Origin: Ruminococcus flavefaciens
GTDB taxonomy: Bacteria > Bacillota > Clostridia > Oscillospirales > Ruminococcaceae
NCBI RefSeq assembly: GCF_900108555.1
Contig: NZ_FNWV01000005.1
Span: forward strand, 186,001-250,000
Direction: 5' to 3'
DNA: 64,000 nucleotides
Below, piece after piece: positions 50,874-58,451 of the stretch. The notes below the pieces were generated by a model that was not told where the DNA came from, did no database searches, and saw only the letters and a program-made list of their open reading frames with translations. Every line of letters starts with the position of its first letter. Position 1 is the first letter of the stretch. Position numbers and translations under genes: made by a program.

Positions 50874-51842
50874 TCAGTCTAAAATAGCAAGGTGCATAGC
50901 TATTTCTTCGCCATGCTGTCTGAGATAAGACAGCTGAGTTTTGGTCAGCCATGCTTCTTCAGGCGGCTGAGTCCACTGGTGATCGGGCGTTTTTCGCCAT
51001 ATCCAGCCTGAACTCAGGTTAATATAATACCATGTTCCGTCAGGGGCAAGCAGCACATATTCGGGAATACCATCGCAGGTATCTGCCGAGTATTGCAGAC
51101 TTGCAAGGCTTTCAAATATATCAAAGTTTGCAAAGCCGTCAGGATCATCGACTATAGGCTTTGTGGCAATTGGTTTTTGACTGCCGTCAGGCGAAGTCAC
51201 TACAGGAAAATCCTGTGCATTGTTGATGAAGTCCTCAACGTTATCAGGCTTTGTAGAGATTGGCAGCTCTGTGCCGTCGGGTGTAGTTACTACAGGAAAA
51301 TCTTTTGCATGATTTATGAAGTCTTCTGTGCCTGTCTCCTGTGTCTGAGTGGATTTATCGCTTTGTGGTTGAGATACCAAATTGATTTCAGCGTACATTG
51401 TGTCTAAGTCCGTAGTTACTGTTGATTTGTTTTCAGAATTCACAGCAGTAGTAACAGCTGTATTTTTATTTGAGCTTTCTTTTGTTGCTTTTTCGTTTTT
51501 ATTTTTTTCTGTTGTAGATAACTCATTATCGGTCACACGTTCAAAAGGTGATGTCTCGTCAGCTGCCGATATATCCGACGGCAGAGCAGGATCATCGAGC
51601 ATAGGCGGACGATTTCTGAACATAAATACTCCCCCTGCACCGAGACCTGCAACCAGCAGAAAAGCAGCTGCGACAAGGGCAGTCCTCTGCCATTTCTTCT
51701 TATATACCTCAACACCCGAAACAATGATATTTTCTTCTCTCTCATTCTCCGATGATGGCTTATCTTTCGGTTTTATCTCAGCCTCTTTTATAAGATCGTC
51801 GTCAATAAGATCAATGACTTTAAATAATTTCAGCTTATTCAT
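50874..51842 (-). CDS. Membrane-anchored sigma partner, probable anti-sigma/sensor (copy A2)
   Basis: A 322-residue single-pass protein. The cytoplasmic N-terminus has IDLIDDDLIKEAEI (about 10-23) and VSGVEVYKKKWQR before the helix (about 55-76), as in copy A1. The linker contains a direct repeat: FINHAKDFPVVTTPDG and FINNAQDFPVVTSPDG, about 34 residues apart. The C-terminal domain (about 235-322) resembles that of A1 in layout (F-E-L-L-Y, later a W-Y segment). It overlaps the sigma gene by 8 nt, as in A1. The anti-sigma role is inferred. Confidence 0.75.
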   Translation of the reverse strand: MNKLKLFKVIDLIDDDLIKEAEIKPKDKPSSENEREENIIVSGVEVYKKKWQRTALVAAAFLLVAGLGAGGVFMFRNRPPMLDDPALPSDISAADETSPFERVTDNELSTTEKNKNEKATKESSNKNTAVTTAVNSENKSTVTTDLDTMYAEINLVSQPQSDKSTQTQETGTEDFINHAKDFPVVTTPDGTELPISTKPDNVEDFINNAQDFPVVTSPDGSQKPIATKPIVDDPDGFANFDIFESLASLQYSADTCDGIPEYVLLAPDGTWYYINLSSGWIWRKTPDHQWTQPPEEAWLTKTQLSYLRQHGEEIAMHLAILD

Positions 51843-52389
51843 GATCGTAACCTTCTTTCTTTAAATAAGCTTTTAGCTTTTTTCTCATCCGAAAAAGATA
51901 AGTTGCGGCTGTGCGCTCCTTTATATCGTAGTATTCAGCGATCTTTGCAAGACTGTCACCGTACCAGTAACGTCTTACGAATATTTTTCTGTGCAGCTCG
52001 TCCTGTGTCCTGATAAAGCGGCTTATAGCCTCGGCAAGAGCTTTTTCCTCGCCAATATCCTCTCGGTAATCTGGGATACATTCGGAAAGCTCCTCCAGCG
52101 AAACAGCGAATTTGCTGTTTCGTTTTTCTGCGGAATTGTATTTCAGCTTGTCCAGAGCCTTGTTCTTGACAGTATGGCACAGATATGTTTTAAGGTCGTT
52201 CGGCTCATCAGGCGGTATATTGCTCCAGACTTCGTAATATGCAGAATTCACACATTCTTCTATATCCTGACGATGAGAAAGAATATTACCTGCAATATAA
52301 AAGCAGAGCTTATGGTATTTTCGCTGCAATTCTTCGATCGCTGTCTCATCTCTTTTTCGGAATAATTCTATTATCGAATTATCATCCAT
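51835..52389 (-). CDS. ECF-type RNA polymerase sigma factor (subfamily A, copy 2)
   Basis: A 184-residue sigma-70 family protein, very close to copy 1: it shares IEECVNSAYYEVWSNIPPDE and KIFVRRYWYGDSLAKIAEYY. Region 2 covers about 10-85 and region 4 about 115-180. ATG 52389 is preferred, since AAAGGAGG lies 8 nt before it. The leader carries a hairpin over the ribosome site and an ECF-type promoter like those of copies 1 and 3. Confidence 0.93.
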   Translation of the reverse strand: MDDNSIIELFRKRDETAIEELQRKYHKLCFYIAGNILSHRQDIEECVNSAYYEVWSNIPPDEPNDLKTYLCHTVKNKALDKLKYNSAEKRNSKFAVSLEELSECIPDYREDIGEEKALAEAISRFIRTQDELHRKIFVRRYWYGDSLAKIAEYYDIKERTAATYLFRMRKKLKAYLKKEGYDHE

Positions 52390-52395
52390 GGCTGA

Positions 52396-52412
52396 GCCTC
52401 CTTTCATGAGGC
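52396..52412 (-). promoter_or_regulatory. Leader hairpin over the ribosome site (copy A2)
   Basis: On the minus strand GCCTC, ATGAAAG, GAGGC; the 3' side contains the Shine-Dalgarno sequence. Confidence 0.45.
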
Positions 52413-52429
52413 ATGAGGTCCTCTTACCT

Positions 52430-52461
52430 ATATAGTTGAATTATTGCGGCTGATATTTCAC
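52430..52461 (-). promoter_or_regulatory. ECF-type promoter of sigma copy A2
   Basis: On the minus strand GTGAAATAT (52461-52453), 14 nt, CAACTATAT (52438-52430). Confidence 0.6.
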
Positions 52462-52552
52462 TTTCAAAGAAATATTTATGAGTATCCTTATAAACGCACT
52501 GTACTTATTATAAATCCTGCCTGAGATCATTGATATAAATTTTTTCTCTGAT

Positions 52553-52585
52553 GTGCAATATTTTCTGATTTTTTGCGTCTAATAT
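52553..52585 (+). promoter_or_regulatory. ECF-type promoter of sigma copy A3
   Basis: GTGCAATAT (52553-52561), 14 nt, CGTCTAATAT (52576-52585). It is the least conserved of the three A-type promoters. Confidence 0.5.
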
Positions 52586-52594
52586 AATGAGGGA

Positions 52595-52607
52595 CCTCGA
52601 AAGGAGG
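52595..52607 (+). promoter_or_regulatory. Leader hairpin over the ribosome site (copy A3)
   Basis: CCTC (52595-52598), GAAAG, GAGG (52604-52607); the stem is only 4 bp but again masks the Shine-Dalgarno sequence. Confidence 0.4.
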
Positions 52608-52613
52608 GATCAT

Positions 52614-53171
52614 ATGGACGATAGCTCTATTATTGAACTCTACTGGAACAGAGATGAACGTGCTGTGTCCGAAACAGAGAAAAAGTACGGAAAGCTCTGT
52701 TATCGTATTGCAGAAAACATACTGAAACACAAGGAAGATTCGGAAGAATGTGTAAACGACACATTTATGAAAGCCTGGAATTCTATCCCGCCCGATCGTC
52801 CTATGCATTTTTCTGCCTATTTATGCCAGATAACCAAAAGGCTCGCACTGTCTAAATATCGCTATAATACTGCAAACAAGCGTCAGAGTGACGGCTGCCT
52901 GTCATATGAAGAGCTTTCCGACATAGTATCTGATAAGAAAACTCCAGAAGATGCACGTATAATGTCTGAACTCAGCAATGCCATAAATGCTTTCCTTATG
53001 AGTGAGGACAAGCAAAATCGTATAATATTCATCAGACGGTACTGGTATTATGACAGCATAGAAACCATAGCTGAGTCATTTAAGCTAAATGCCAAAACAG
53101 TAGGTTCAAATCTTTTTCGCATGAGAAAGCGACTAAAAAAGTATTTAGAGAAAGAAGGTTTTGAGCTATGA
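52614..53171 (+). CDS. ECF-type RNA polymerase sigma factor (subfamily A, copy 3)
   Basis: A 185-residue sigma-70 family protein, more distant from copies 1 and 2: region 2 has SEECVNDTFMKAWNSIPPD, region 4 has IIFIRRYWYYDSIETIAESF and a recognition helix NAKTVGSNLFRMRKRLKKYL. ATG 52614 follows AAAGGAGGG. It overlaps its partner by 4 nt. It is read divergently from copy A2, so the two modules lie back to back. Confidence 0.93.
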   Translation: MDDSSIIELYWNRDERAVSETEKKYGKLCYRIAENILKHKEDSEECVNDTFMKAWNSIPPDRPMHFSAYLCQITKRLALSKYRYNTANKRQSDGCLSYEELSDIVSDKKTPEDARIMSELSNAINAFLMSEDKQNRIIFIRRYWYYDSIETIAESFKLNAKTVGSNLFRMRKRLKKYLEKEGFEL

Positions 53172-54394
53172 CGACCGAGATGCTTGATAAGGCAATTAAC
53201 GGCATACGCCCCGAACTTATCGAAGAAGCCGCCGATATAAATACTATTATCAAAGGAAAAGCTGAAAATCCTGACACTATAGTTCTTGTACAAGGCGTAG
53301 AAGCGTATCACAGACCTGTATGGCGGAAGCTTCTTGCGACAGCTTCTGCACTTATTCTTGTATTTGGCGCAGTCGCAGGCGGAGCGTTTATAATGAAGAA
53401 CCGCACATCAAAACCTGCCAATACGGTTACAGATACCACTTCTGTACAGCAGGAAACAGAAATGCCAACTCCTGCCGAAGCGGAAGAAGCTACAGAAGCA
53501 TCTAACCCCGAAGCTACAGCAGATATCAGTGATATCGAACCCGAATTTATAGAATTGCAGCTCCACGAAGCTCCCCATTATGCTGAAACATATGAAGAAG
53601 CAAGAGTGCTTGCCGATGAGCACAGTATTAATATCCCGTGGAACGAAAGACACAAATACAGAGTTGATACAAAGCATTACGCAGAGCTTTTGCAAAGTGA
53701 CGGCTATGATATCAATTCCCTTGAAGCCAAAAGCTATATCTACCATATGATGCTCAACAGCTATCTTTACTATGATACTGCCAAAGGAACTATGATCTTA
53801 CCTTATTCCAATGACCTTTCACATTATACAACAATAGATTTTCAGGATGATTTTAATAATCAGGAAAGCTATAATAAATGTTCCAACTATACTGATGTTG
53901 TTTCGGAAAATTTTATAAGCAGCGAAAAAGTAATAAATAAAATCTATAATGGTAATAATTACACTGTAAGTCCGAATGATTGGCAATATGAGATAAAACT
54001 TACCGAAGATAACTATCGATATATTGACGTAGCTCCGCCCGATTACGGCTTTTCAATATGTATATGGAATGCATGTATGGGAATAGAATTTAACATACTC
54101 ATGCCCGATCAAATAGCCTTACCTTGGCTAATGCGTTTTGAAAACTGGCGTATAGACAGCATATCCGAGCGTATAGGCAGAACTGTAGCGGAATTATCGG
54201 GAGTTAATGATAAAGGCAATGATTTTACTCTCGCTGTTGATATATATACAGGTATACTTATCGAATATACAGTCAGCAGCAATGGAACGGTCATTGATTA
54301 TTTAAAAACGACAGATCTTCAGGTGGATATCCCTGTCGAGCATACTGAGCCTGATCTTACAGACTTCACAAAGATCGACCTTTTCAAACAATAA
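53168..54394 (+). CDS. Membrane-anchored sigma partner, probable anti-sigma/sensor (copy A3)
   Basis: A 408-residue single-pass protein. The N-terminal cytoplasmic part (about 1-55) has a weak match to the A1/A2 motif (GIRPELIEEAADI, then VQGVEAY); the helix is at about 57-77. A short Glu/Thr-rich linker leads to a much larger extracellular domain (about 125-408) than in A1 and A2. That domain is rich in Tyr and Asp with no motif I know; its last part (DIYTGILIEYTVSSNG) recalls beta-sheet lipoprotein-type sensors. A different signal from A1/A2 is likely. Confidence 0.72.
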   Translation: MTTEMLDKAINGIRPELIEEAADINTIIKGKAENPDTIVLVQGVEAYHRPVWRKLLATASALILVFGAVAGGAFIMKNRTSKPANTVTDTTSVQQETEMPTPAEAEEATEASNPEATADISDIEPEFIELQLHEAPHYAETYEEARVLADEHSINIPWNERHKYRVDTKHYAELLQSDGYDINSLEAKSYIYHMMLNSYLYYDTAKGTMILPYSNDLSHYTTIDFQDDFNNQESYNKCSNYTDVVSENFISSEKVINKIYNGNNYTVSPNDWQYEIKLTEDNYRYIDVAPPDYGFSICIWNACMGIEFNILMPDQIALPWLMRFENWRIDSISERIGRTVAELSGVNDKGNDFTLAVDIYTGILIEYTVSSNGTVIDYLKTTDLQVDIPVEHTEPDLTDFTKIDLFKQ

Positions 54395-54401
54395 TGAACT
54401 A

Positions 54402-54432
54402 AAAAACGCTTCAGTTTAACTGAAGCGTTTTT
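54402..54432. terminator. Bidirectional terminator between sigma partner A3 and the MORN gene
   Basis: AAAAACGCTTCAG (54402-54414), TTTAA, CTGAAGCGTTTTT (54420-54432). Confidence 0.9.
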
Positions 54433-54439
54433 CTTATAT

Positions 54440-55573
54440 TTACTGGAATATAGGCGACTCGCTTAAAAGCTTGTCCCTGTCCCATTTCTGTATTTTTTTC
54501 ACACCGTCAGCACAGGTAAGTATACCTTTTCCGTGGCGCAGGTCACCTTCCCACTCCCCCTCAAAAACATCGCCGTTTTTAAAGTAAAAAGTACCCTTTC
54601 CATGCTTGAGGCTGTTTTCAAATCGTCCTTCAAATCTGTCTCCGTTGTTGTAATAGAACACACCATGACCGCTTTTGACATTATCGCACCATTCGCCGTC
54701 ATACTTGTTTCCGTTTTTATAGCTGTAAACGCCGACACCGTTTCTCATATCGTTTTCGTATTCGCCCTCATACACATCGCCGTCAGCAAATCTGAAAACA
54801 CCTTTTCCCTGCTTTACGCCTTCATTGAAACAGCCCTCGTAAACATTGCCGTTTGTATAAGTAAACACACCTTTTCCGTGCATTTTTCCCGTAAAGCCGA
54901 CTTCACCCTCATATCTGCCGTTATCGAATTCGATAACTCTTTTAGCATCGGGAGAAGGCTTTGGTGTACCGCTGATAAGCTCCTCTGTGATGACCTTGCC
55001 CTCTTTATAATTACGCTTATAAACGCAGTGGTCCTCACGAGTCTTGAAGAGAGCTTCGCCCTCAAGCAGTCCTTCTATCCATTCGCCCTCGATGACATCG
55101 CCGTTTTTGTATGTAAAAACGCCTCTGCCGTGATATCTGCTTCTGCTCCATGAGCCAACGTACTTCTCCTTTCCGTTCTCATAGAACTCAGTACCCTCAC
55201 CGCATTTCCAGCCATACATCCACTCGCCGTCATATTGTAGCTTGCCTGTCTGCCAGTACTGCTTACCATTGCCGTGAAATCTGTCGTCCACAAAATCCCC
55301 TGCATAAACAAGGGACTTGCTTGCCTCGTCACCCTCGCCCTGTCCGATATCATAATAACCCTTTGCATATTTTCTGCCGAAACCGCAAAGCTTGCCGTCT
55401 TTCCACTCGCCGTCATATTCAATGTCAAGGTCGTTTATGAAAACTCCGCGTCCGTCGGGCTTTCTTGATGAACCGACATGACCCGAATACATACCTGTAC
55501 CCAGCACAGAGCTTACATAATTCATATTATTTGCTATACCTTTGCTAACTTTAAGAAAATCCAGCATTCCCAT
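54440..55573 (-). CDS. MORN-repeat protein
   Basis: A 377-residue cytoplasmic protein built almost wholly of MORN repeats: about twelve units of 20-23 residues with the pattern Y-G-E-(5)-G-G-(F/Y), for example GDVYEGEYENDMRNGVGVY and GDVFEGEWEGDLRHGKGIL. There is no signal peptide or helix apart from a short N-terminal segment (about 1-25), and a less regular spacer at about 185-215 splits the repeats into two blocks. MORN sheets bind membranes or partner proteins; in bacteria their roles are mostly unknown. No enzyme domain is fused to it. GGAG lies 8 nt before the ATG. Single gene with its own promoter. Confidence 0.9.
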   Translation of the reverse strand: MGMLDFLKVSKGIANNMNYVSSVLGTGMYSGHVGSSRKPDGRGVFINDLDIEYDGEWKDGKLCGFGRKYAKGYYDIGQGEGDEASKSLVYAGDFVDDRFHGNGKQYWQTGKLQYDGEWMYGWKCGEGTEFYENGKEKYVGSWSRSRYHGRGVFTYKNGDVIEGEWIEGLLEGEALFKTREDHCVYKRNYKEGKVITEELISGTPKPSPDAKRVIEFDNGRYEGEVGFTGKMHGKGVFTYTNGNVYEGCFNEGVKQGKGVFRFADGDVYEGEYENDMRNGVGVYSYKNGNKYDGEWCDNVKSGHGVFYYNNGDRFEGRFENSLKHGKGTFYFKNGDVFEGEWEGDLRHGKGILTCADGVKKIQKWDRDKLLSESPIFQ

Positions 55574-55672
55574 ATTATCTTCTCCAAATCATCACTTTCA
55601 GATCTTTAGGGAGAATCTGACGAGTTGTATTATTAAATCCATTATTAAATTAAAGCATAATTCATCGCTTCT

Positions 55673-55701
55673 ATTGTACCATATTGCAAATACAAAGTCA
55701 A
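55673..55701 (-). promoter_or_regulatory. Promoter of the MORN gene
   Basis: On the minus strand TTGACT (55701-55696), 17 nt, TACAAT (55678-55673), about 100 nt before the start. Confidence 0.7.
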
Positions 55702-55780
55702 TAATACACGATTTAATTTTTACAGTTTGATTGGTATAACAAATTATTTACGTAAAATAGCTATTTTTCATAATTAGGTA

Positions 55781-55809
55781 TTGACAAATTATGAATAATA
55801 TTGTATAAT
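55781..55809 (+). promoter_or_regulatory. Consensus promoter of the symporter gene
   Basis: TTGACA (55781-55786), 17 nt, TATAAT (55804-55809). The remaining sequence between the divergent genes (55574-55893) is AT-rich with no other feature. Confidence 0.85.
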
Positions 55810-55893
55810 TAGTCTTGGTTTATAACTTTATTCATTTAAAGCTTTACAGGTTTATCATTTTACACTGTAAGCAACTGAAAGGTCGGGATACAA

Positions 55894-57486
55894 ATGGGCG
55901 CAAAAGTCGCTACATTCGTCATACTTGCCATTTACATCGCTATAATGGTAAGTATAGGAATTTATATGTCAAGGCGAACAAAGTCATCTGAGGACTTCAT
56001 GCTTGGCGGAAGAAATGTCGGTTCATGGCTGACAGCATTCTCCTATGGAACAACTTATTTCTCAGCAGTTGTTTTCATAGGATATGCAGGACAGTTCGGC
56101 TGGATGTACGGAGCATCTTCAACATGGGTCGGAATAGGCAATGCCATAATCGGAAGCCTTATACCGTTCTTCCTCTTAGGCAAACGAACACGTCTTATGT
56201 CAAATCACCTCGGAGCAAAAACAATGCCTGAATACTTCGAACATCGTTTCAACTCCAAAAAGCTCAAAACAGCATCAGCACTTATCGTATTCATATTCCT
56301 CATTCCTTATACAGCATCTGTATACAACGGACTTTCACGTCTCTTCGGAATGGTATTCAAGCTTGGCGAAAACGGTGCAACATACATAATCATCGCAATG
56401 GCTGTACTTTCTGCTGTATACGTAACACTCGGCGGATACAAGGCAACAGCTCTCAACGATTTCTTCCAGGGCATCATCATGCTCATAGGTATCGGAACAG
56501 TCGTAGCACTTACAGTACAGAAGAAGGACGGTCTTTCTGCTGCACTTGATGCACTCAACACTATTTCCGACAGCAAGACCGAAACAGGAACACTCGGTTC
56601 AATGTTCGGACCTGATCCGATAAACCTTCTCGGCGTTGTTATCCTTACTTCACTTGGTACATGGGGACTTCCTCAGATGGTACAGAAGTTCTACGCTATC
56701 AAGGACGAGCAGGCAATCAAGAAGGGCGCTATCATTTCCACATTCTTTGCTATCGTAGTAGCTGGCGGCTCATACTTCATGGGCGGATTTGTAAGACTCT
56801 ACTGTACACTTGACGGTACAGACGGCTCAGGCAGAGCACTTATCGATACAGTTGACGGAAAGCCTGTATACGATACAATGGTACCTGCACTTATACATCA
56901 GGCACTTCCAAATATTCTTATCGGACTTGTTGTTGTACTCGTTCTTTCTGCTTCACTTTCCACTCTTTCGTCACTTGTACTCACATCAAGCTCAACACTT
57001 ACAAACGATCTTATCAAGCCACGTATCAAGGGCTTCGACGATAAGCATCAGGTAAAGTTCATGCGTATATTCATTGCAGTATTCCTTATAATCTCCGTAA
57101 TAATCGCCTGCAACAAGAACGCATCAATCTCAACTCTCATGTCCTACTCATGGGGCGCACTTTCAGGTGCATTTCTCGGACCATTTCTCTATGGTCTGTT
57201 CATGAAGAAAGCATCACCTGCTGCTTGTGCAGCAAGCTTCATCACAGGTGTTGGCATAAGCGTAACACACATGGTACTGTTCAGCATGAATATCGAAGCA
57301 TTCAGCGGACTCAAGCAGTCCATAATCGAAATGAACTGCCCGTTAAATCTTCTCTCACCTATCAATGCAGGAGCATTTTCAATGATCGTATCGCTCCTTA
57401 TCGTACCGATAGTAAGCTGCTTTACAAAGGCACCTGAGCAAAAGGTAGTAGACAACGCATTCAGCAGTCTCAATAAGTCATTATAA
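55894..57486 (+). CDS. Sodium:solute symporter (SSS family)
   Basis: A 530-residue membrane protein with about 13 helices in the LeuT-type arrangement. The start has SRRTKSSEDFMLGGRNVGSW, common to SSS proteins, then TMPEYFEHRF (about 110) and VTLGGYKATALNDFFQG (about 185), which match the family signature. It should import an organic solute such as proline, pantothenate or a sugar acid together with sodium; the substrate cannot be set from sequence. The ribosome site is weak (AAAGGTCGGG). Single gene. Confidence 0.92.
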   Translation: MGAKVATFVILAIYIAIMVSIGIYMSRRTKSSEDFMLGGRNVGSWLTAFSYGTTYFSAVVFIGYAGQFGWMYGASSTWVGIGNAIIGSLIPFFLLGKRTRLMSNHLGAKTMPEYFEHRFNSKKLKTASALIVFIFLIPYTASVYNGLSRLFGMVFKLGENGATYIIIAMAVLSAVYVTLGGYKATALNDFFQGIIMLIGIGTVVALTVQKKDGLSAALDALNTISDSKTETGTLGSMFGPDPINLLGVVILTSLGTWGLPQMVQKFYAIKDEQAIKKGAIISTFFAIVVAGGSYFMGGFVRLYCTLDGTDGSGRALIDTVDGKPVYDTMVPALIHQALPNILIGLVVVLVLSASLSTLSSLVLTSSSTLTNDLIKPRIKGFDDKHQVKFMRIFIAVFLIISVIIACNKNASISTLMSYSWGALSGAFLGPFLYGLFMKKASPAACAASFITGVGISVTHMVLFSMNIEAFSGLKQSIIEMNCPLNLLSPINAGAFSMIVSLLIVPIVSCFTKAPEQKVVDNAFSSLNKSL

Positions 57487-57494
57487 AAAATTAA

Positions 57495-57521
57495 CGGGAA
57501 CATGAAAATGTTCCCGATTTT
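57495..57521 (+). terminator. Terminator of the symporter gene
   Basis: CGGGAACAT (57495-57503), GAAA tetraloop, ATGTTCCCG (57508-57516), then ATTTTG. Confidence 0.88.
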
Positions 57522-57534
57522 GTTTAATTCCATA

Positions 57535-57560
57535 AAAAAGCAGCCTTGTGGCTGCTTTTT
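57535..57560. terminator. Terminator of the mtnN/dockerin operon
   Basis: AAAAAGCAGCC (57535-57545), TTGT, GGCTGCTTTTT (57550-57560); on the minus strand it directly follows the dockerin gene and has a T-run. Confidence 0.88.
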
Positions 57561-57567
57561 TATATTA

Positions 57568-58437
57568 TCACTTTCTGTTCTTTACGAAATCATTGAGTGA
57601 AGAAGTACCGTCACCTGAAAGGTAAGCGTAGTAAGCAAGGAGGTTACTTGCATCAACAGAGTCTACAAGACCGTCGCCGTTGATATCAGCAGCAGCTCTC
57701 TGATTACCGTCAAAGATACCGTCCTTACCTGATGAAACTCTTGAATACTCCTTCATGATACCTGAAACGTCAACAGAGTCCCACTTGCCGTCGTTATTGA
57801 TATCGCCGAGCTTTCTGTCAGAAGCATTTATAGTCATAGGCTTGCTGTTCTCGGAAGGATCATACTCCTTGAATGTACCGTCACCATTACGGAGAATGAT
57901 ACCGCTGAAATAAGCACCCTCACTGTAAACCTTGAGATTATATGTGCCGCCTTCAGCATTATCAGCAAACTTAGCCTTGAAGCAAGCAAGCGGATATGAA
58001 TCAGACTTCTCACCGTTAAGCTCCATAGGCTTTTCAGAAGAAACCTTTGAATAGTTTACAGCGATCATATTAAGATCCTCAAAGGTATTGAGGTTCATGC
58101 TGTCATCAGTCTCAAATCCCTTATAAGGAGCACCCTTGTAAAGTGCGTTAGGACCTGTAAGGTCGGAAAGCTTGAGTGACTTGTCAGCAATAGCCTTAAC
58201 GAAGATCTGTCCGGCCTTCTTGCTTTCGTCCTTTAGGTATACAGCACATGGGATAGCTGAAGTATTTTCCTTTGTATTTACAAAGATAGCACCGAATTTA
58301 AGTGTTTCAACACCGTCAGCCTTATCGTCTACAGTAAAATATACTGATGGTGCCACATCAGCTGCATTTACAGTAAATGCTGAGACCATACCGGCAGCAA
58401 TAACTGCTGATGACATAATTGATAATAATTTTTTCAT
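57568..58437 (-). CDS. Secreted dockerin protein with N-terminal beta domain
   Basis: A 289-residue secreted protein. Signal peptide about 1-26. Residues about 28-205 look like one beta-sandwich, which could be a cohesin-like or carbohydrate-binding fold; the match is not clear. The C-terminal dockerin (about 210-275) has calcium loops DINNDGKWDSVD and DINGDGLVDSVD, each followed by a helix. It lies 14 nt after mtnN with its own AAAGGAG, so the two share a transcript, an odd pairing of a housekeeping enzyme with a cellulosome-type protein. No ECF-type promoter is present here. Confidence 0.85.
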   Translation of the reverse strand: MKKLLSIMSSAVIAAGMVSAFTVNAADVAPSVYFTVDDKADGVETLKFGAIFVNTKENTSAIPCAVYLKDESKKAGQIFVKAIADKSLKLSDLTGPNALYKGAPYKGFETDDSMNLNTFEDLNMIAVNYSKVSSEKPMELNGEKSDSYPLACFKAKFADNAEGGTYNLKVYSEGAYFSGIILRNGDGTFKEYDPSENSKPMTINASDRKLGDINNDGKWDSVDVSGIMKEYSRVSSGKDGIFDGNQRAAADINGDGLVDSVDASNLLAYYAYLSGDGTSSLNDFVKNRK

Positions 58438-58451
58438 GATTAAAACTCCTT

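Noticed and set aside
57568-58437. Secreted protein considered as a scaffold (cohesin plus dockerin)
   Set aside because: The N-terminal domain is beta-rich but I could not align it with cohesins well enough to claim it; there is no second cohesin.
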